In this document: positions 1 through 10,512 of the stretch, one piece after another
Numbering within the stretch: the stretch's first letter is position 1
How the letters are laid out: every line of letters starts with the position of its first letter
Assembly: GCA_016758965.1 (NCBI GenBank)
Contig: JAEPRB010000266.1
Coordinates: 1-51,637 of the forward strand
Origin: Circinella minor
Taxonomy: Eukaryota > Mucoromycota > Mucoromycetes > Mucorales > Lichtheimiaceae
Direction: 5' to 3'
Length of the DNA stretch: 51,637 bases
Notes under the pieces: model-generated
Told to the model about the DNA's origin: nothing
Databases searched by the model: none
What the model saw: the letters and a program-made list of their open reading frames with translations, nothing else
Made by a program: the position numbers and the translations under genes

Positions 1-1161
1 TTATACACAAAACGAATTTCATTTGTAAGTTTATAAACTTTGGGAGAAGTAGAGGCACTGTAAAAGGTAACATGTCTGAAAAAACAAAATAAGAGCACGT
101 CTTTTGAAAAGGTCTAAAAGTCAAGTACATAAAAATACGATACAAACTAATGATCATCCATGAAAAATCTGGACCCCTTCGATATCTTCATCAATTTTAG
201 CACTACACGTAATAAATTGTAAATACATTTTAATTTTTAGTTCACTTCTGTAAAAGGTAAATTGAAGACACATTTGTAATACCTTTTTTGTAGTAAAAAT
301 AAACATGTAATATTGATATGTTCTCTGTCGTATCGTGTTAGAAAAATGAATAAAAGTAATATAATTCCGAGTATACCTATGACTCAAGGAAAAGAGATAA
401 GTTATAATAAATAACTTATAAAAATTTACGTAAGAAAAAAAGAATTTGATTAATTTAATAACCAACAAAGTAAATCAATCCCGATTGGAGGGTGAAAATA
501 GAAAATACGAGTGAGTGAACTAAGTATTTTATTAGATAACTTTAGAAAGACTATCGTAAAATTGGTAAAACTTAGTAGAACTAAAGATTTAATTGAGGAA
601 GAAAGATGTCTTATTTATACTAATTTCTATCTATCTATCCTAAGTTGATAATTGGTTGAAAATCTTGAGTATTAGTAACTTATACTTGTAACAGTTACTT
701 GCAATTACTTGTAAATGTTGCAATTACTTGTACGTGTGCCCCTTACTGGTTTAGGTAACATTTACGAGTACGTACATGTAGCAATTATCCTGGTTACGTA
801 TCTTTAACAGTTGGTACGGTCGGTCTGAATGGAACACAATATTGACGATATATACTTCTTTATTTATTTAACAATTATGATAATGAGATATTACTGATGT
901 TGATAATTTATAATAAGGTGATAATATATATAATAAAATTAATAAAAAGAAAAAAAAAGGGGGGAAGGGAAAAAGGGGTAACAATATAATAACACAATTT
1001 ACATAGGTAGCTTTTACAATAAACAGCAATATTTTGATAAATTGATGAAGTACTTCTATGGAAGGTCATGAATACATCATTAAGAGAAATGGAAGGGGGT
1101 GTGAACCGATCAGGCTGATTGCGTTCCTCTTCATTTGTTTCTGTATAACGATTTTATTACT
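1..1161. other. AT-rich intergenic DNA, no gene seen
   Basis: I see no convincing coding exon here. The stretch is AT-rich with a G-run at 958-965. A 15-bp direct repeat, TTGCAATTACTTGTA, occurs at 699-713 and again at 718-732, and the surrounding 660-790 region is rich in degenerate ACTTGTA words. Open frames in this part are dominated by Phe, Ile, Tyr and Lys, as expected for chance ORFs in AT-rich DNA. Confidence 0.6.
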
Positions 1162-1975
1162 TCAGCAGATAACCTTATAATACGTGAACTTCCACATACA
1201 CACATATTTCAAGGTACTTCTCAAAGTATCCAACTCAAATATATCTGTCGGTATATGAAGGTCAGTGACTCTCTGAGAAAACATGACGTCCTCATAGCAA
1301 CACATCTGCGACATATAACCGGTATTTCCGACAAAGTCAAAAGATAGTATTTGGTTGCTAGAGTTTCTTGTTAGGGAGTTGATGCTGCTTAATATACATG
1401 AGTTTATTCTAGCATTTTTACCTTGTTGGTGAGTAACCAGCGACTTACATGCATCTTCTCTTTTAAACTCTATGCTGCATAGTTCAACAGTGACTTCTAA
1501 ATGGTTGCAGTTAACAAGTAAATCAATTCTCCTCCCAAATTCAGTCAGCTCATCTTCTTCCATTATGCTACGTAACGAGTCTTGTGTCGAAACACAAATA
1601 CTTTCTCCATCTGACAAAATAATGTCAGTATCGTCCATTATAACCTCCAACAACCCTTCAAACTTCCTCAAATATACCAATTCTGATTTGGGTGAAGAAC
1701 CCTTCCAGAAACGAAAGCCTCTAACACTTGTAAAAATAAAAATGGAAGGAGTAAATACAACAAGTATTTAACTAACAATAAAAAATAAAAACTTACACAA
1801 TCTCTACTACGTTCAACAGCCGGGTATTTTCGTGAGCGTTTGTTTTGGCCCTTTGTATTTCAGTTTGCCAATTATATTATGCAATATATCTGTATTACTG
1901 GTTGTTACAGATGGCTCAAGTTGATCAAGCACTTCATCTATGATCATGATTATATCACCATCAAATTCAAGTTCG
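1162..1975 (-). pseudogene. Decayed PD-(D/E)XK-like protein, Mucorales-type multicopy family
   Basis: The main open segment (1680 down to 1162) encodes a conserved-looking block. It contains GRRIDLL, then about 20 residues later ELCSIEFKRED, then QQGKNARIN, and near the end FDFVGNTGYMSQM. A D followed by E-x-K after a hydrophobic strand is the signature of PD-(D/E)XK nuclease-like folds, and from memory this arrangement matches a multicopy family of unknown function in Mucorales. Upstream, on the same strand, RKYPAVERSRD (about 1805-1850) and FRFWKGSSPKSEL (about 1680-1725) read like the preceding exons. However, they cannot be joined in one frame to each other or to the acidic segment at 1860-1975 by ordinary splice sites. 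I therefore call it a broken copy. The nuclease assignment is inference from motif spacing only. Confidence 0.5.
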
Positions 1976-2020
1976 TCTTTTCTTTTTTTTTCTGTCTAAT
2001 ATCTGTTAATTTTTTTCATT

Positions 2021-2151
2021 TCACCACTGGGAATGAATGACTGGTATATACTTCGTAAATGTGGATTGGCGAAGTTCAAAATGTGAGATAGGGAGAGCTT
2101 CAATAACTCAGTATACAAAAAGTCAATGTTGTCTTTCATTCCCAGTGGTGA
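2021..2151. repeat. Perfect 17-bp inverted repeat around a 97-bp loop
   Basis: TCACCACTGGGAATGAA at 2021-2037 is repeated as its exact reverse complement at 2135-2151. The arms are richer in GC than their surroundings. No clear target-site duplication borders the arms. It could be a small fold-back element, a solo MITE or a hairpin RNA source. Confidence 0.7.
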
Positions 2152-2326
2152 GCTTTTTTTGTACAGCATGTGTCCGATGCTATTTTTTGTTCTTCCCTAG
2201 GAATATGTATAGCATCGGATTCTGTATTTCGGTTTTAGAAGCTTTTTTATGGCCATAAGAATTCCAATCTGTTTAATAGGGTTCGCATAATTAGTATAAT
2301 TTATTTCTATACATTTATTCAACTGT

Positions 2327-2494
2327 TCACCACGCTTTATATGAATACATACTTTGTTCTAAATCCGTTATTAATCCAATCCATGGTTCATGCTTACTAC
2401 TTGATGCTATTCCATTTTTATCACTAGAAGTGAAGACCATAAACAGCAAGACTACGAACATTAAATAGTTAAGTACATTAAAATTAGCTGTCAT
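2327..2494 (-). CDS. Possible small secreted or membrane protein
   Basis: This is a 55-codon frame starting at the second in-frame Met. It begins MTANFNVLNYLMFVVLLFMV, a good hydrophobic signal-anchor or signal peptide, followed by a polar tail with SSDKNG and HEPWIGLITDLEQS. The composition of the tail is more protein-like than that of nearby chance ORFs. No intron or family is recognised, and it may be an exon of a longer or decayed gene. A longer start at 2524 adds ten Lys/Tyr/Asn-rich residues and looks less likely. Confidence 0.25.
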   Translation of the reverse strand: MTANFNVLNYLMFVVLLFMVFTSSDKNGIASSSKHEPWIGLITDLEQSMYSYKAW

Positions 2495-2544
2495 TTTATT
2501 TTTATTTCTATATATCTTGTACATATTTTATGTTTCAGTATTAT

Positions 2545-2800
2545 GTTCTGTAGCTCTCACCTGCGCTTTAAAAGTTAAACCGGTATTCAGCTAAACCGGT
2601 ACAAATCCTCACATATTAAGAGCCACTGGATTGAACGAGCAATTACTGTATAACTGTCGCCAGACTTTCTATTTCTTGCTTGGCTAATGACTCCTTCTTG
2701 TTCATATACAATGAAATCTTTGTTTGTAATTTTGAGATTCAAACTGTTGATGATGTTTTAGATTCTCTTCACTTGAAAGGATTATATCTTAAAGAAACTA

Positions 2801-2831
<31 letters not shown>

Positions 2832-3949
2832 TTGAGTTCAAGTTAATAAACTTGTTCGAATGAAATATTCAAAAAAAAAACGCGATCAAGAAGTAGTAGT
2901 ACCAGTTTCTTTAAATGAGTCCTTTAACATGAGTTCCATTAACTATTCATACTACTGCGACACGTTCAGAAGAAGCTCTTTGGTAGTTAATTTTGATTTT
3001 ATCATTTAATTGTGGTTTGGATTACACTAGAGGGTCTTGATTTGCAAAAGTAAAAAAGAAAGTATGTTCCCCTGTTCCTGCTGACTGGTAAGATAAAAAG
3101 TAAAAAAATGTGTGATAAACTATCATGCTGTCGGAGAATTGAAACAAGTCGATACGAGAGATCGAACCTTGATGATGGTGGGATTACAAAGACGAAATAA
3201 TAGGATAGTATGGTTGATGAAAAAGTTGAGTGACATTCACTGAATTACGTATTCATAGTGATGAAGACGATATGATAGAAATAATGATGATGAAAAGACC
3301 GAAGAAGAGGAAGGTGATTATTATAAATATCTGCTGGTGATAGTTTGGGATAAAGAATTAAATAATCAATAAGTTGTTCATTTTGAATATCAACTTTATA
3401 CTTGTGTTTTAGATACCCAATCGAAAAGTTAATTGAAACTGAAGTACCACTACAACGATATCCCGATTCCCCCTCCAAAAAAAAAAAAAACAATGATCTC
3501 CATATCCCAAGACATATATGTATCTTAGCAGTAAAGTATATTGTATTGATATTTTATATATCAAGCATGAATGACTTATCTTACTCTTCTATCAACTTTA
3601 ACCATATCAAGTAGAGAATAAATTATCCATTCGTAATGTAAGTGTAGTCTCATAAAAATAAATTTAGCGACTCTAGCCTTAAGCATCGCTTATATATTAA
3701 ATAAAACTTTGTAATGATCAAAGTTGATTTTCGAATTGTTTTTATTATTAATAAATGACCTGATAATTCTAAATAAAGAAAGGACTTTTAACTTGCGTTG
3801 AAAGGTCATATTATTATAACTCTAAAATCCGAAACTCATTTCTTTAAGTTGTTACGCGTATAATTTTTTTTTTTTTTTTTTTTTTTTGCATAACCTTTCT
3901 TCTTTCTCCTTCAATACATTTGGAATAATAATAATAAAAAAAAAACAGC
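2545..3949. other. Intergenic DNA with an AAT microsatellite; only weak coding hints
   Basis: The stretch holds an (AAT)n tract at 2801-2831 and a T-tract at 3864-3887 just upstream of IST1. Two copies of TAAACCGGTA lie 15 bases apart at about 2577-2601. A minus-strand frame at 3245-3493 and an overlapping plus-strand frame at about 3413-3480 both give plausible peptides, but neither has supporting exons. I make no gene call. Confidence 0.5.
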
Positions 3950-5172
3950 ATGTTTCAAGCCAATAAACTTAAAGTTCATTTGAAATTATCTATTAATCGT
4001 TTAAAAATGTTACAAGCGAAAAAAAATTCTCTTGGTCAACATCAACGTAGAGAAATTGCAACACTTCTTGATAAAGGTAAAGAAGAAAGTGCACGTATTC
4101 GAGTAGAACATATTATTCGTGAAGATTTATTAGTTGAAACAATGGAAATGCTTGAACTTTATTGTGATTTATTACTTGCACGATTTGGATTAATTGAACA
4201 ATACAAGTAAAAAGAAAAATTTATTTTGTGTGCGTGTGTGTGTGTGTGTGTGTGAAATGTAGGAAGGGGGGGGGGGAATGGAAACAGTTAATATAAGATG
4301 GAATTGTATATATATATATACTTATAGTATTTTTTTTTTATTTATTATAAAGGGAATGTGACCCAGGTATTTCTGAAGCTGTAAATACATTAATTTGGGC
4401 AGCACCTCGTACGGATGAAGTCAAAGAATTAGCAGCGGTAAGAGGAAGGAGAAGAAAGGTCATATATAAATATAAAAAAGAAGAAAGAGATTAAACTTGT
4501 TTTTTTTTTTTTTTTAGGTGAGAGATCAATTTATTGCAAGATATGGAAAAGAATTTGTTATGAATGCACTTGATAATGTAGATCAAGTTGTCAATGATAG
4601 AGTAAGAATTAATCTCATATATATATATATAATTATATAATTATATAAACTAATTTTATCTTATATAGGTTATACATAAACTTCAAGTGAGTGCACCTGA
4701 TCCTTATCTTGTTGAAAGATATCTTGAAGAAATTGCTAAATCATACGATGTACCATGGACTTCAAGTATATTAGCTGCTGAGGAAGAAGAAGAAGAAGAA
4801 GATGAAGATGATACTTCAAGTGGAGGTGGTGGTGGCGGATTAGCTGAAACATATCCTGGTGAATTAGAATCTCCTCTTTTAGCTGACCTAAAAGCTTCTA
4901 CTACAAATAATGATTCTGTAAGTTATTTTTGTTATTTATGAATTCTTCTCCCATAACTAAATACATAACTAATCTATATAAAATGTATATTGAATAATAT
5001 TGATTAGAAATCATCGGAATCTTCAGAACCAACTATTGATTTACCTGAAATCCCATCTAATATACCATCCAATATGAAACGTTCACCTGCTCCTGCTACT
5101 CCAAAACCTAAAGATGATCCAAATGATTTTGATGCTTTAGCTAAAAGATTAGAAGCTTTAAAACGAAGATAA
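3950..5172 (+). CDS. IST1: IST1, ESCRT-III-associated regulator of Vps4
   Basis: Five exons (3950-4206, 4353-4437, 4518-4601, 4669-4917, 5008-5172) join in frame to give 279 residues. The N-terminal two thirds is the helical Ist1 domain, with hallmarks such as KARIRVEHIIRED-like helix 3 (seen here as SARIRVEHIIREDL), LELYCDLLLARFGLI and the VRDQFIARYGKEF segment. A Glu/Asp and Gly-rich linker follows (about residues 175-200). The protein ends with FDALAKRLEALKRR, which matches the MIT-interacting motif (LxxRLxxLK) through which Ist1 binds Vps4 or Did2. Known family role: IST1 modulates Vps4 ATPase recruitment in multivesicular-body sorting on endosomes. The start is the first ATG after the poly-T promoter tract. 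Introns are 80-146 bases or shorter, and several contain TA or GT microsatellites. Confidence 0.93.
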
Positions 5173-5971
5173 TTTTTTTTTTAAGAGGACACTACCATTA
5201 CAAACGATATACCCTTCTTTTTCTAATCAATCTTGTTTTTTTTTCCCCCACCTTTTTATCTCAAATTCATTGAGTCTTGAAGAAAAACAAAATATATATA
5301 TTTAACTTTCTAAACATAGTGAATACAAATTTGAATATATAAAAGTCATATATTATATTATAAATACGTATGTATAATAATTATACTTAAGACAATTTGT
5401 AAGTACGTAAAATCAGTTTTTTTTTTATGAAACCAAACCGTCTACAGGTTTTATTTTAATTTGTATAACTTTCTTTTGACCTTGATAATACGATATAACA
5501 ATAATAATAGTAAATTAGTTCTTGGCATATATACTTTTTTTTTAATATGAACATTTTATACAAAAAAGCTTGGACACATAATAAAACAAAGTGACATGAG
5601 TAAAAAAAAATAAAAAACATTGAACACAGACTATTTACTTTTATCCGATTATCATTAAAAAAAAACAAACCAGGTGATATAGCTTAATCAAATGTGGGTA
5701 AAAAAATTCAGAGAAACCAATTAGCGGGAGCGGAGGGGAAAAGATTAACTCGAGGTTTGGAGAAGGGCTGAAATGAAAAGGGTAATTTTTCCCTGGTTTT
5801 TTTTTTTAACTCCTTCTTTCCCGCATTTCTTTTTTATCTTTTTTTTTTTTTTTTTATCATATATAAACAATAACATTTTATCATTCAATATATTAATCTC
5901 TCTTTCTCCCCCCCACCCCCCCTTATACAAATATATACCAGTAATAACGTAATAATAATATTGACAACAAA
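5173..5971. other. Intergenic region between IST1 and the arrestin gene
   Basis: About 800 bases of 3' and 5' flank. They are AT-rich, with pyrimidine-rich runs (C-runs near 5910-5920) shortly upstream of the arrestin start. No coding exon or RNA gene is visible. Confidence 0.6.
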
Positions 5972-7305
5972 ATGGGTATGGTGAAAAGATTCAATACACA
6001 CGATTTATCATCCGTGAAACCACAGAAACCCCCAGTTGAATTACATATCGAAGAAACACCTGTTTACTTTATCGGTCCAGCTTCTACGGATAATCCAATG
6101 TCACACGTTCGTACACGATTGATGGGTCACGTATTATTTAATGATCGAAAATTGAAATGGAATCGTATTACTTTACAATTAAGTGGTAAAGCTGGATTAG
6201 ATATTCAAGCACCTGTAGCAGCTTTACCAAGGGAACTAGCAGGGGATGAAGCTGGTAGTCATAGTAAAAATACGATGCGATTGGATTCAACAATGACTTT
6301 ATGTAAAATTGAAAAGGAACTTATTTTTACAGGAGAAGAAGTGATTGAATTTGGATTACATCTTCCAACAACTTTACCTGCATCGACTCGTACCAAACAT
6401 GCTTTTGTCGAATATACTTTACTTGCCATTTTTTCGGGTGGTTCGTTTTTTAAGAAATATAGGATTCAACGATCCGTTACTTTATGTCGTCATTACTTAC
6501 CCAGTCCAAGTGCAATGATACCCTGCATTGAATATAATAATGCCAAGGAATGGTTTGAATGGTCAGCAGAAGTTCCAAAAGCAGTAGCAATAGAAGCTGG
6601 AGAAATAGTTATTGCATTACGTTGGAGTGTAGAAAAAGAACTTGTTGAAGTGGATCGAATAGAGTTAGCTTTGGAAGAAATAGAAACTTATAGGTAAAAA
6701 AAAAAAATAACTCTCTGTGTTATGTGTTGTTAAAAAAAAGAAAAAGTAGTTTCCCCCCCCCCACCCCTTTACCCCGCATTATGACAAAATAAAAAAATAA
6801 AAAAAAACTCATTCAATTTTTTATATTTAGATTTTCAACAAAATCTGGTGTACATAATTTACCACCAATGATTAGTCGATTCCCTCCAACAGCCTATCAT
6901 CCACCTACTTATTCAGGCAATTCAGAAACTCATTTTATTCGCACACCTATTCCTGTCACAACACCTATACATCAAATCACACGACCTGTTCGAACACATA
7001 TGTTTAATCCTTTCTTAGACATTTCACATCGTCTTCGTCTTATTATTTATTTTACAACATCTACTTCATTACAACCAGAACCATTGATTCTTGAATATCC
7101 TATTATTGTGACTGATTATCCTGCAGATCAACCTTCTATTTCACCTATAGTGGGTGGTGATGAAGCAGTCGCTGTTGATTTTGATCTTCCTGAATACACA
7201 CCTGCTTATACAATAGACGACGAAAATAATAACAATAATAATAACGATAATGATAGTACTATTACAACTACTACAAACAATACGAATGTTTCTTCCATAC
7301 GATGA
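5972..7305 (+). CDS. Arrestin-like (ART/alpha-arrestin) trafficking adaptor
   Basis: Two exons (5972-6693, 6831-7305) give 398 residues. Exon 1 is an arrestin N domain: a strand-rich stretch with YFIGPASTDNPMSHV, LMGHVLFNDRKLKW and the FGLHLPTTLPAST / HAFVEYTLLAIF strands typical of arrestin beta-sandwiches. Exon 2 begins the C domain and ends in an Asn/Asp/Thr-rich tail. Two candidate ubiquitin-ligase docking motifs are visible: PPTY at residues 265-268 and LPEY at about 360-363. Family knowledge: fungal alpha-arrestins recruit Rsp5/Nedd4-type ligases to plasma-membrane transporters for endocytosis. PPTY lies near the junction of the domains rather than in the tail, which is slightly unusual. 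The cargo cannot be predicted. Confidence 0.82.
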
Positions 7306-7592
7306 TATTTAAATGATATTGTTAATAAAAGGAAAAGAAAAAAAAAAAAAAAAAAAAAAAAAGAGAGAGAGAGAAAATCAGACCAAGAAGGATATATATA
7401 TATATATCTGTTTTTTTCTTCTTATAAATGGGAATATGTGTCTGGTTAGTTCATAAAGAAATGATGGGGTAAAGTTTTACATGTATATATAAAGAGAAGA
7501 GATAATTGATATTTTTTTTTTTTTTTTTTTTTGGTTATCGTAATACATGTATCATAAAAAGTTTATAACATAATAGAAAAAAAAAAGTTTAG

Positions 7593-7841
7593 TCAAGAAG
7601 CAGCTGGAACATCAGGTAAAAGAAAAGTAGCTCGTCGACTCATAGTACTTCGACCCCGTTTTAAATGACGGACATGAACAAGTTGTTGTCTGGGATCAAT
7701 GGCAACAGAAACAGAAGTTACATTGTCAGTATTATTCACTTGTTGATCTTGTGTACTTGTTGTTGTTGTTGTTGTCGGTTGTTGATTAAGCAAAAAACGA
7801 CGTAAAAAATTACCAAGGTTCATTATTATTTTGACACCCAA
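7593..7841 (-). CDS. Small hypothetical protein, 76-82 residues
   Basis: A single open frame starts at 7841 or, more plausibly, at the inner Met at 7823 (MNLGNFLRRFLLNQQ). A Thr/Gln-rich stretch follows, then a basic segment with HVRHLKRGRSTMSRR. Codon and residue choice resemble the neighbouring genes more than AT-rich noise. It sits only about 140 bases downstream of the BRCA1-like stop on the same strand, which leaves little room for a promoter. It could therefore lie within a long 3' UTR of that gene. No family is recognised. Confidence 0.38.
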   Translation of the reverse strand: MGVKIIMNLGNFLRRFLLNQQPTTTTTTSTQDQQVNNTDNVTSVSVAIDPRQQLVHVRHLKRGRSTMSRRATFLLPDVPAAS

Positions 7842-7979
7842 AAGTTATATATATTCTTTTGTTTTTAAAAAAAAAAAGAAAAGGAAAAAAAAAAAAAGAA
7901 AATTGATGCCGCAGTGTGTGCTCGGACCTTTTTTATTATTATTATTTTTACACTGCATAAAAAAAAAAAAAAAACTATT

Positions 7980-9671
7980 TTACTCTTCTCGATAATAATT
8001 TTTATTATTCTTATCACCAGCAATATATTTTTTTAATTTTTTAAGTTGATACAAGTGAATACAACTAGCAATCCATTGACAATGAATAGGTCTTTTACCA
8101 TACATATTAAAAATAGTTTGAGATTCTTGTGTCGTCATTTTAGTTCCACAAATGATTTCTCCTTGAGATAATGATGAAAACTCGTGAGGAGATAAGACAA
8201 CGCGGCCCCCAGCTAACGTGATGAGTGATTTAAAATCATCTGATTTAAAATTTTCTTGAAAACTATCTTTATATAGCCAAAATTCTCGATTATTAAATAG
8301 TTTATTCTAATAAATAAATGTAATCAATTAATACTATATTTCTTTTCTTTTTTATATTTTTACGTACCCCTTGTGCATGTTGTTCTTGAATTTTTTTTGG
8401 AATGTTTTGTTGAGTAAATGTATCACCAAGTATTTGATATGCATCTGTTGAAATTAATTGATTTTGTTCATGACACGCGATTATCCCTTTGGTAAAATAA
8501 TTAACATATGAGTAAAATAAACTCAAATAATAATAATAATCATGATTCAATCCGTTTCTTAACTTACAATCTTGATTTACAATCGATTTTTCCATAAGCA
8601 TTGCTTGTAAATATTTCACTGTTCGATTTATTACCAACCTATTATCATCTGTGTGTCGGAAGAGAAGGGAGGTTTAAATCTACACGTTAGTAATTACGTA
8701 TCAAAAATCTTTTTATTTTTTTACCTGTAGTTGTTACAAGACAAGTTATTTCTGATATATCTTTTGCTTCACGTATATTATTTGGGTATCTATTAATTAA
8801 TTCTTTAAAATATTCTTTCTATAAAATTATTTGTTATATATACTTCCAAGTGAATCGATTTTTTTTTTTTTTTTATATAGAGTACAAATAAATTTTGAAT
8901 ATATATAATACCACATTTTCATCCGGAATATTTGATAACATAACAATATGTTGTTGTCGTCTTTCTGTACTACTTGATATTTCTTCTTCTGTTGTCCCTT
9001 TATTTTCCTTTATTAAAAAAAAAATGATATAATGTTATTATTACTATTACTAGTATATAATATATATATATTTCTTACCATAGATTCTTTGGATGGATAT
9101 GGAAATTTTAATGAAAGATTAGAAATTGGATCATTCCGCCAATCAGTTTGTATAGGTACTTGTAATGATAAATCTTTGTGGATATATATACATATATATT
9201 AATCTCATATTAACTTTTATTTCTTATTTATTTTATTTTTTTACCTTGATCAAATTCTTTTTCATAATCAGACCGAAGTTGTATAAAGTCTTTTACAATT
9301 AAATCTATTGAACTTGCATGAACAAGAGCTCGACGATGAATACCTTGTTTACATACAGGACAGGTTTTTAAATTACTTTGTAATGCTTGTTCAATACATT
9401 CTTTACAAAAGTTATGACCACAAGGGGTTCTTTTTGTATTACTTAACATTTGAAGACTAGAATTATAAAAATATATATATATATATATATAAAAGATTAA
9501 TTATAAAAAAAAAACGTCTTTTGTTTCTTTCCCCAAATATTATACACAACCAAATATATATAATTACCAAATGGGACATGTCAATTCACCTCGCATTCGC
9601 CATAATAAACCACCAAAGGTGTTAGGTAATTCATTAGCAAGAGCTGATCCTGATCTTTCATAGGATGTCAT
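7980..9671 (-). CDS. Compact RING + tandem BRCT protein, BRCA1/BARD1 architecture
   Basis: Eight exons on the minus strand (9671-9568, 9456-9245, 9173-9079, 9007-8912, 8818-8725, 8648-8568, 8486-8368, 8306-7980) give 375 residues. A C3HC4 RING is complete: C32, C35, C47, H49, C52, C55, C67, C70, beginning CPICLQML and containing TPCGHNFCKECI. A helix-forming segment precedes it and another follows (RRALVHASSIDLIVKDF), as in the BRCA1 RING heterodimer. The C-terminal half holds two BRCT repeats. BRCT1 includes CLVTTTDDN, a RTVKYLQAML helix and the key Trp in DWIIACHEQ. BRCT2 includes LITLAGGRVV and CQWIASCIHLYQ. Known role of the architecture: an E3 ubiquitin ligase acting at DNA breaks, with BRCT repeats reading phosphoserine. 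There is no long central region; vertebrate BRCA1 is several times longer. Function is inferred from architecture only. Confidence 0.85.
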
Positions 9672-9723
9672 GGATACACATATATACACAATAGAACTGG
9701 GGTTTATATATATATGCGTGTAC

Positions 9724-9754
<31 letters not shown>

Positions 9755-10512
9755 GAAGAGAAAGAAAAAAGAAAGAAAAAAAAAGACGCGTGATTGTTTC
9801 TACGCGTGGTTGTTTCTACGCGTGTTTTTTTTTTGTACTAAAACCCAGTTCTTTTTCTCTCACAATTATCAACATAATTATGTTTTGGGAATTGGTCAAA
9901 ATATATAAAAGTCTATTCAACAACCCATCAATTCAAATTAAACTTTTAACTCATATATTTTATACGAAATTTAAAGTTTTAATTATTCATGCATAAAACT
10001 TGTGATATTATTCTCTCTTGTTGTTCTAATATTTCGTTTGTCAGAGTAAAAAAAAAAAAACATATTACGTGTAAAGAAAAAAAAAAGGTAGTGGGGGGGT
10101 GTATAGATCAATATATGAAAGCAATTTTCTCATTAATGGTTATCTGTTCCTTCTGTTTTGAAGAATTATCGATGACAATTTTAAATTAAAGAGGGGTGTA
10201 TTAATCAATATAACCTTACTTCTCCATCGAATATTTTATATATGTATATATAATATTAAGAAAAAAAAACAACTCAAAAAAATCGATTTTGATATATAAT
10301 TTTTCTTTAGTGGTAGAAACTATACTTGAGCTTAAATAGTTAATATGAATTGAGTGTAATCCAACACAGTAAAAAATATTCTAGCAAAGAAAAAGTCATC
10401 GGTCATTGAAATAATGTTTAAAGCGTTCTCCCGCCCCCCTCTCATTTAAATACTTTGTGTGTGTGTGTGTTTTTTTTTTTTCTACACTTTTCGATTGACA
10501 CCGAATTTAAAA
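9672..10512. promoter_or_regulatory. Shared upstream region of the BRCA1-like gene and ATP11
   Basis: The two genes diverge from this 840-base segment, so it should carry both promoters. It contains (TG)n at about 9725-9755, three spaced CTACGCGTG/TACGCGTG words near 9785-9825, and a (GT)n plus T-tract directly upstream of the ATP11 start. The repeated ACGCGT cores resemble MluI cell-cycle box (MCB) cores of fungal replication and repair genes. Their presence upstream of a putative repair gene is suggestive, but this is inference. Confidence 0.4.

Noticed and set aside
3159..3170. GGTTCGAT-like T-loop on the minus strand, possible tRNA
   Set aside because: The flanking bases do not form a T-stem or acceptor stem, so there is no cloverleaf. 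No other tRNA or rRNA gene was seen.
3245..3493. 82-codon minus-strand frame with plausible composition
   Set aside because: No partner exons, an A-tract at its start, and an equally plausible frame on the other strand; mentioned only in the intergenic entry.
9670..9996. 108-codon plus-strand frame upstream of ATP11
   Set aside because: Made of a GT microsatellite (Val/Cys runs) and A-tracts; no conserved segment and it lies in a divergent promoter.
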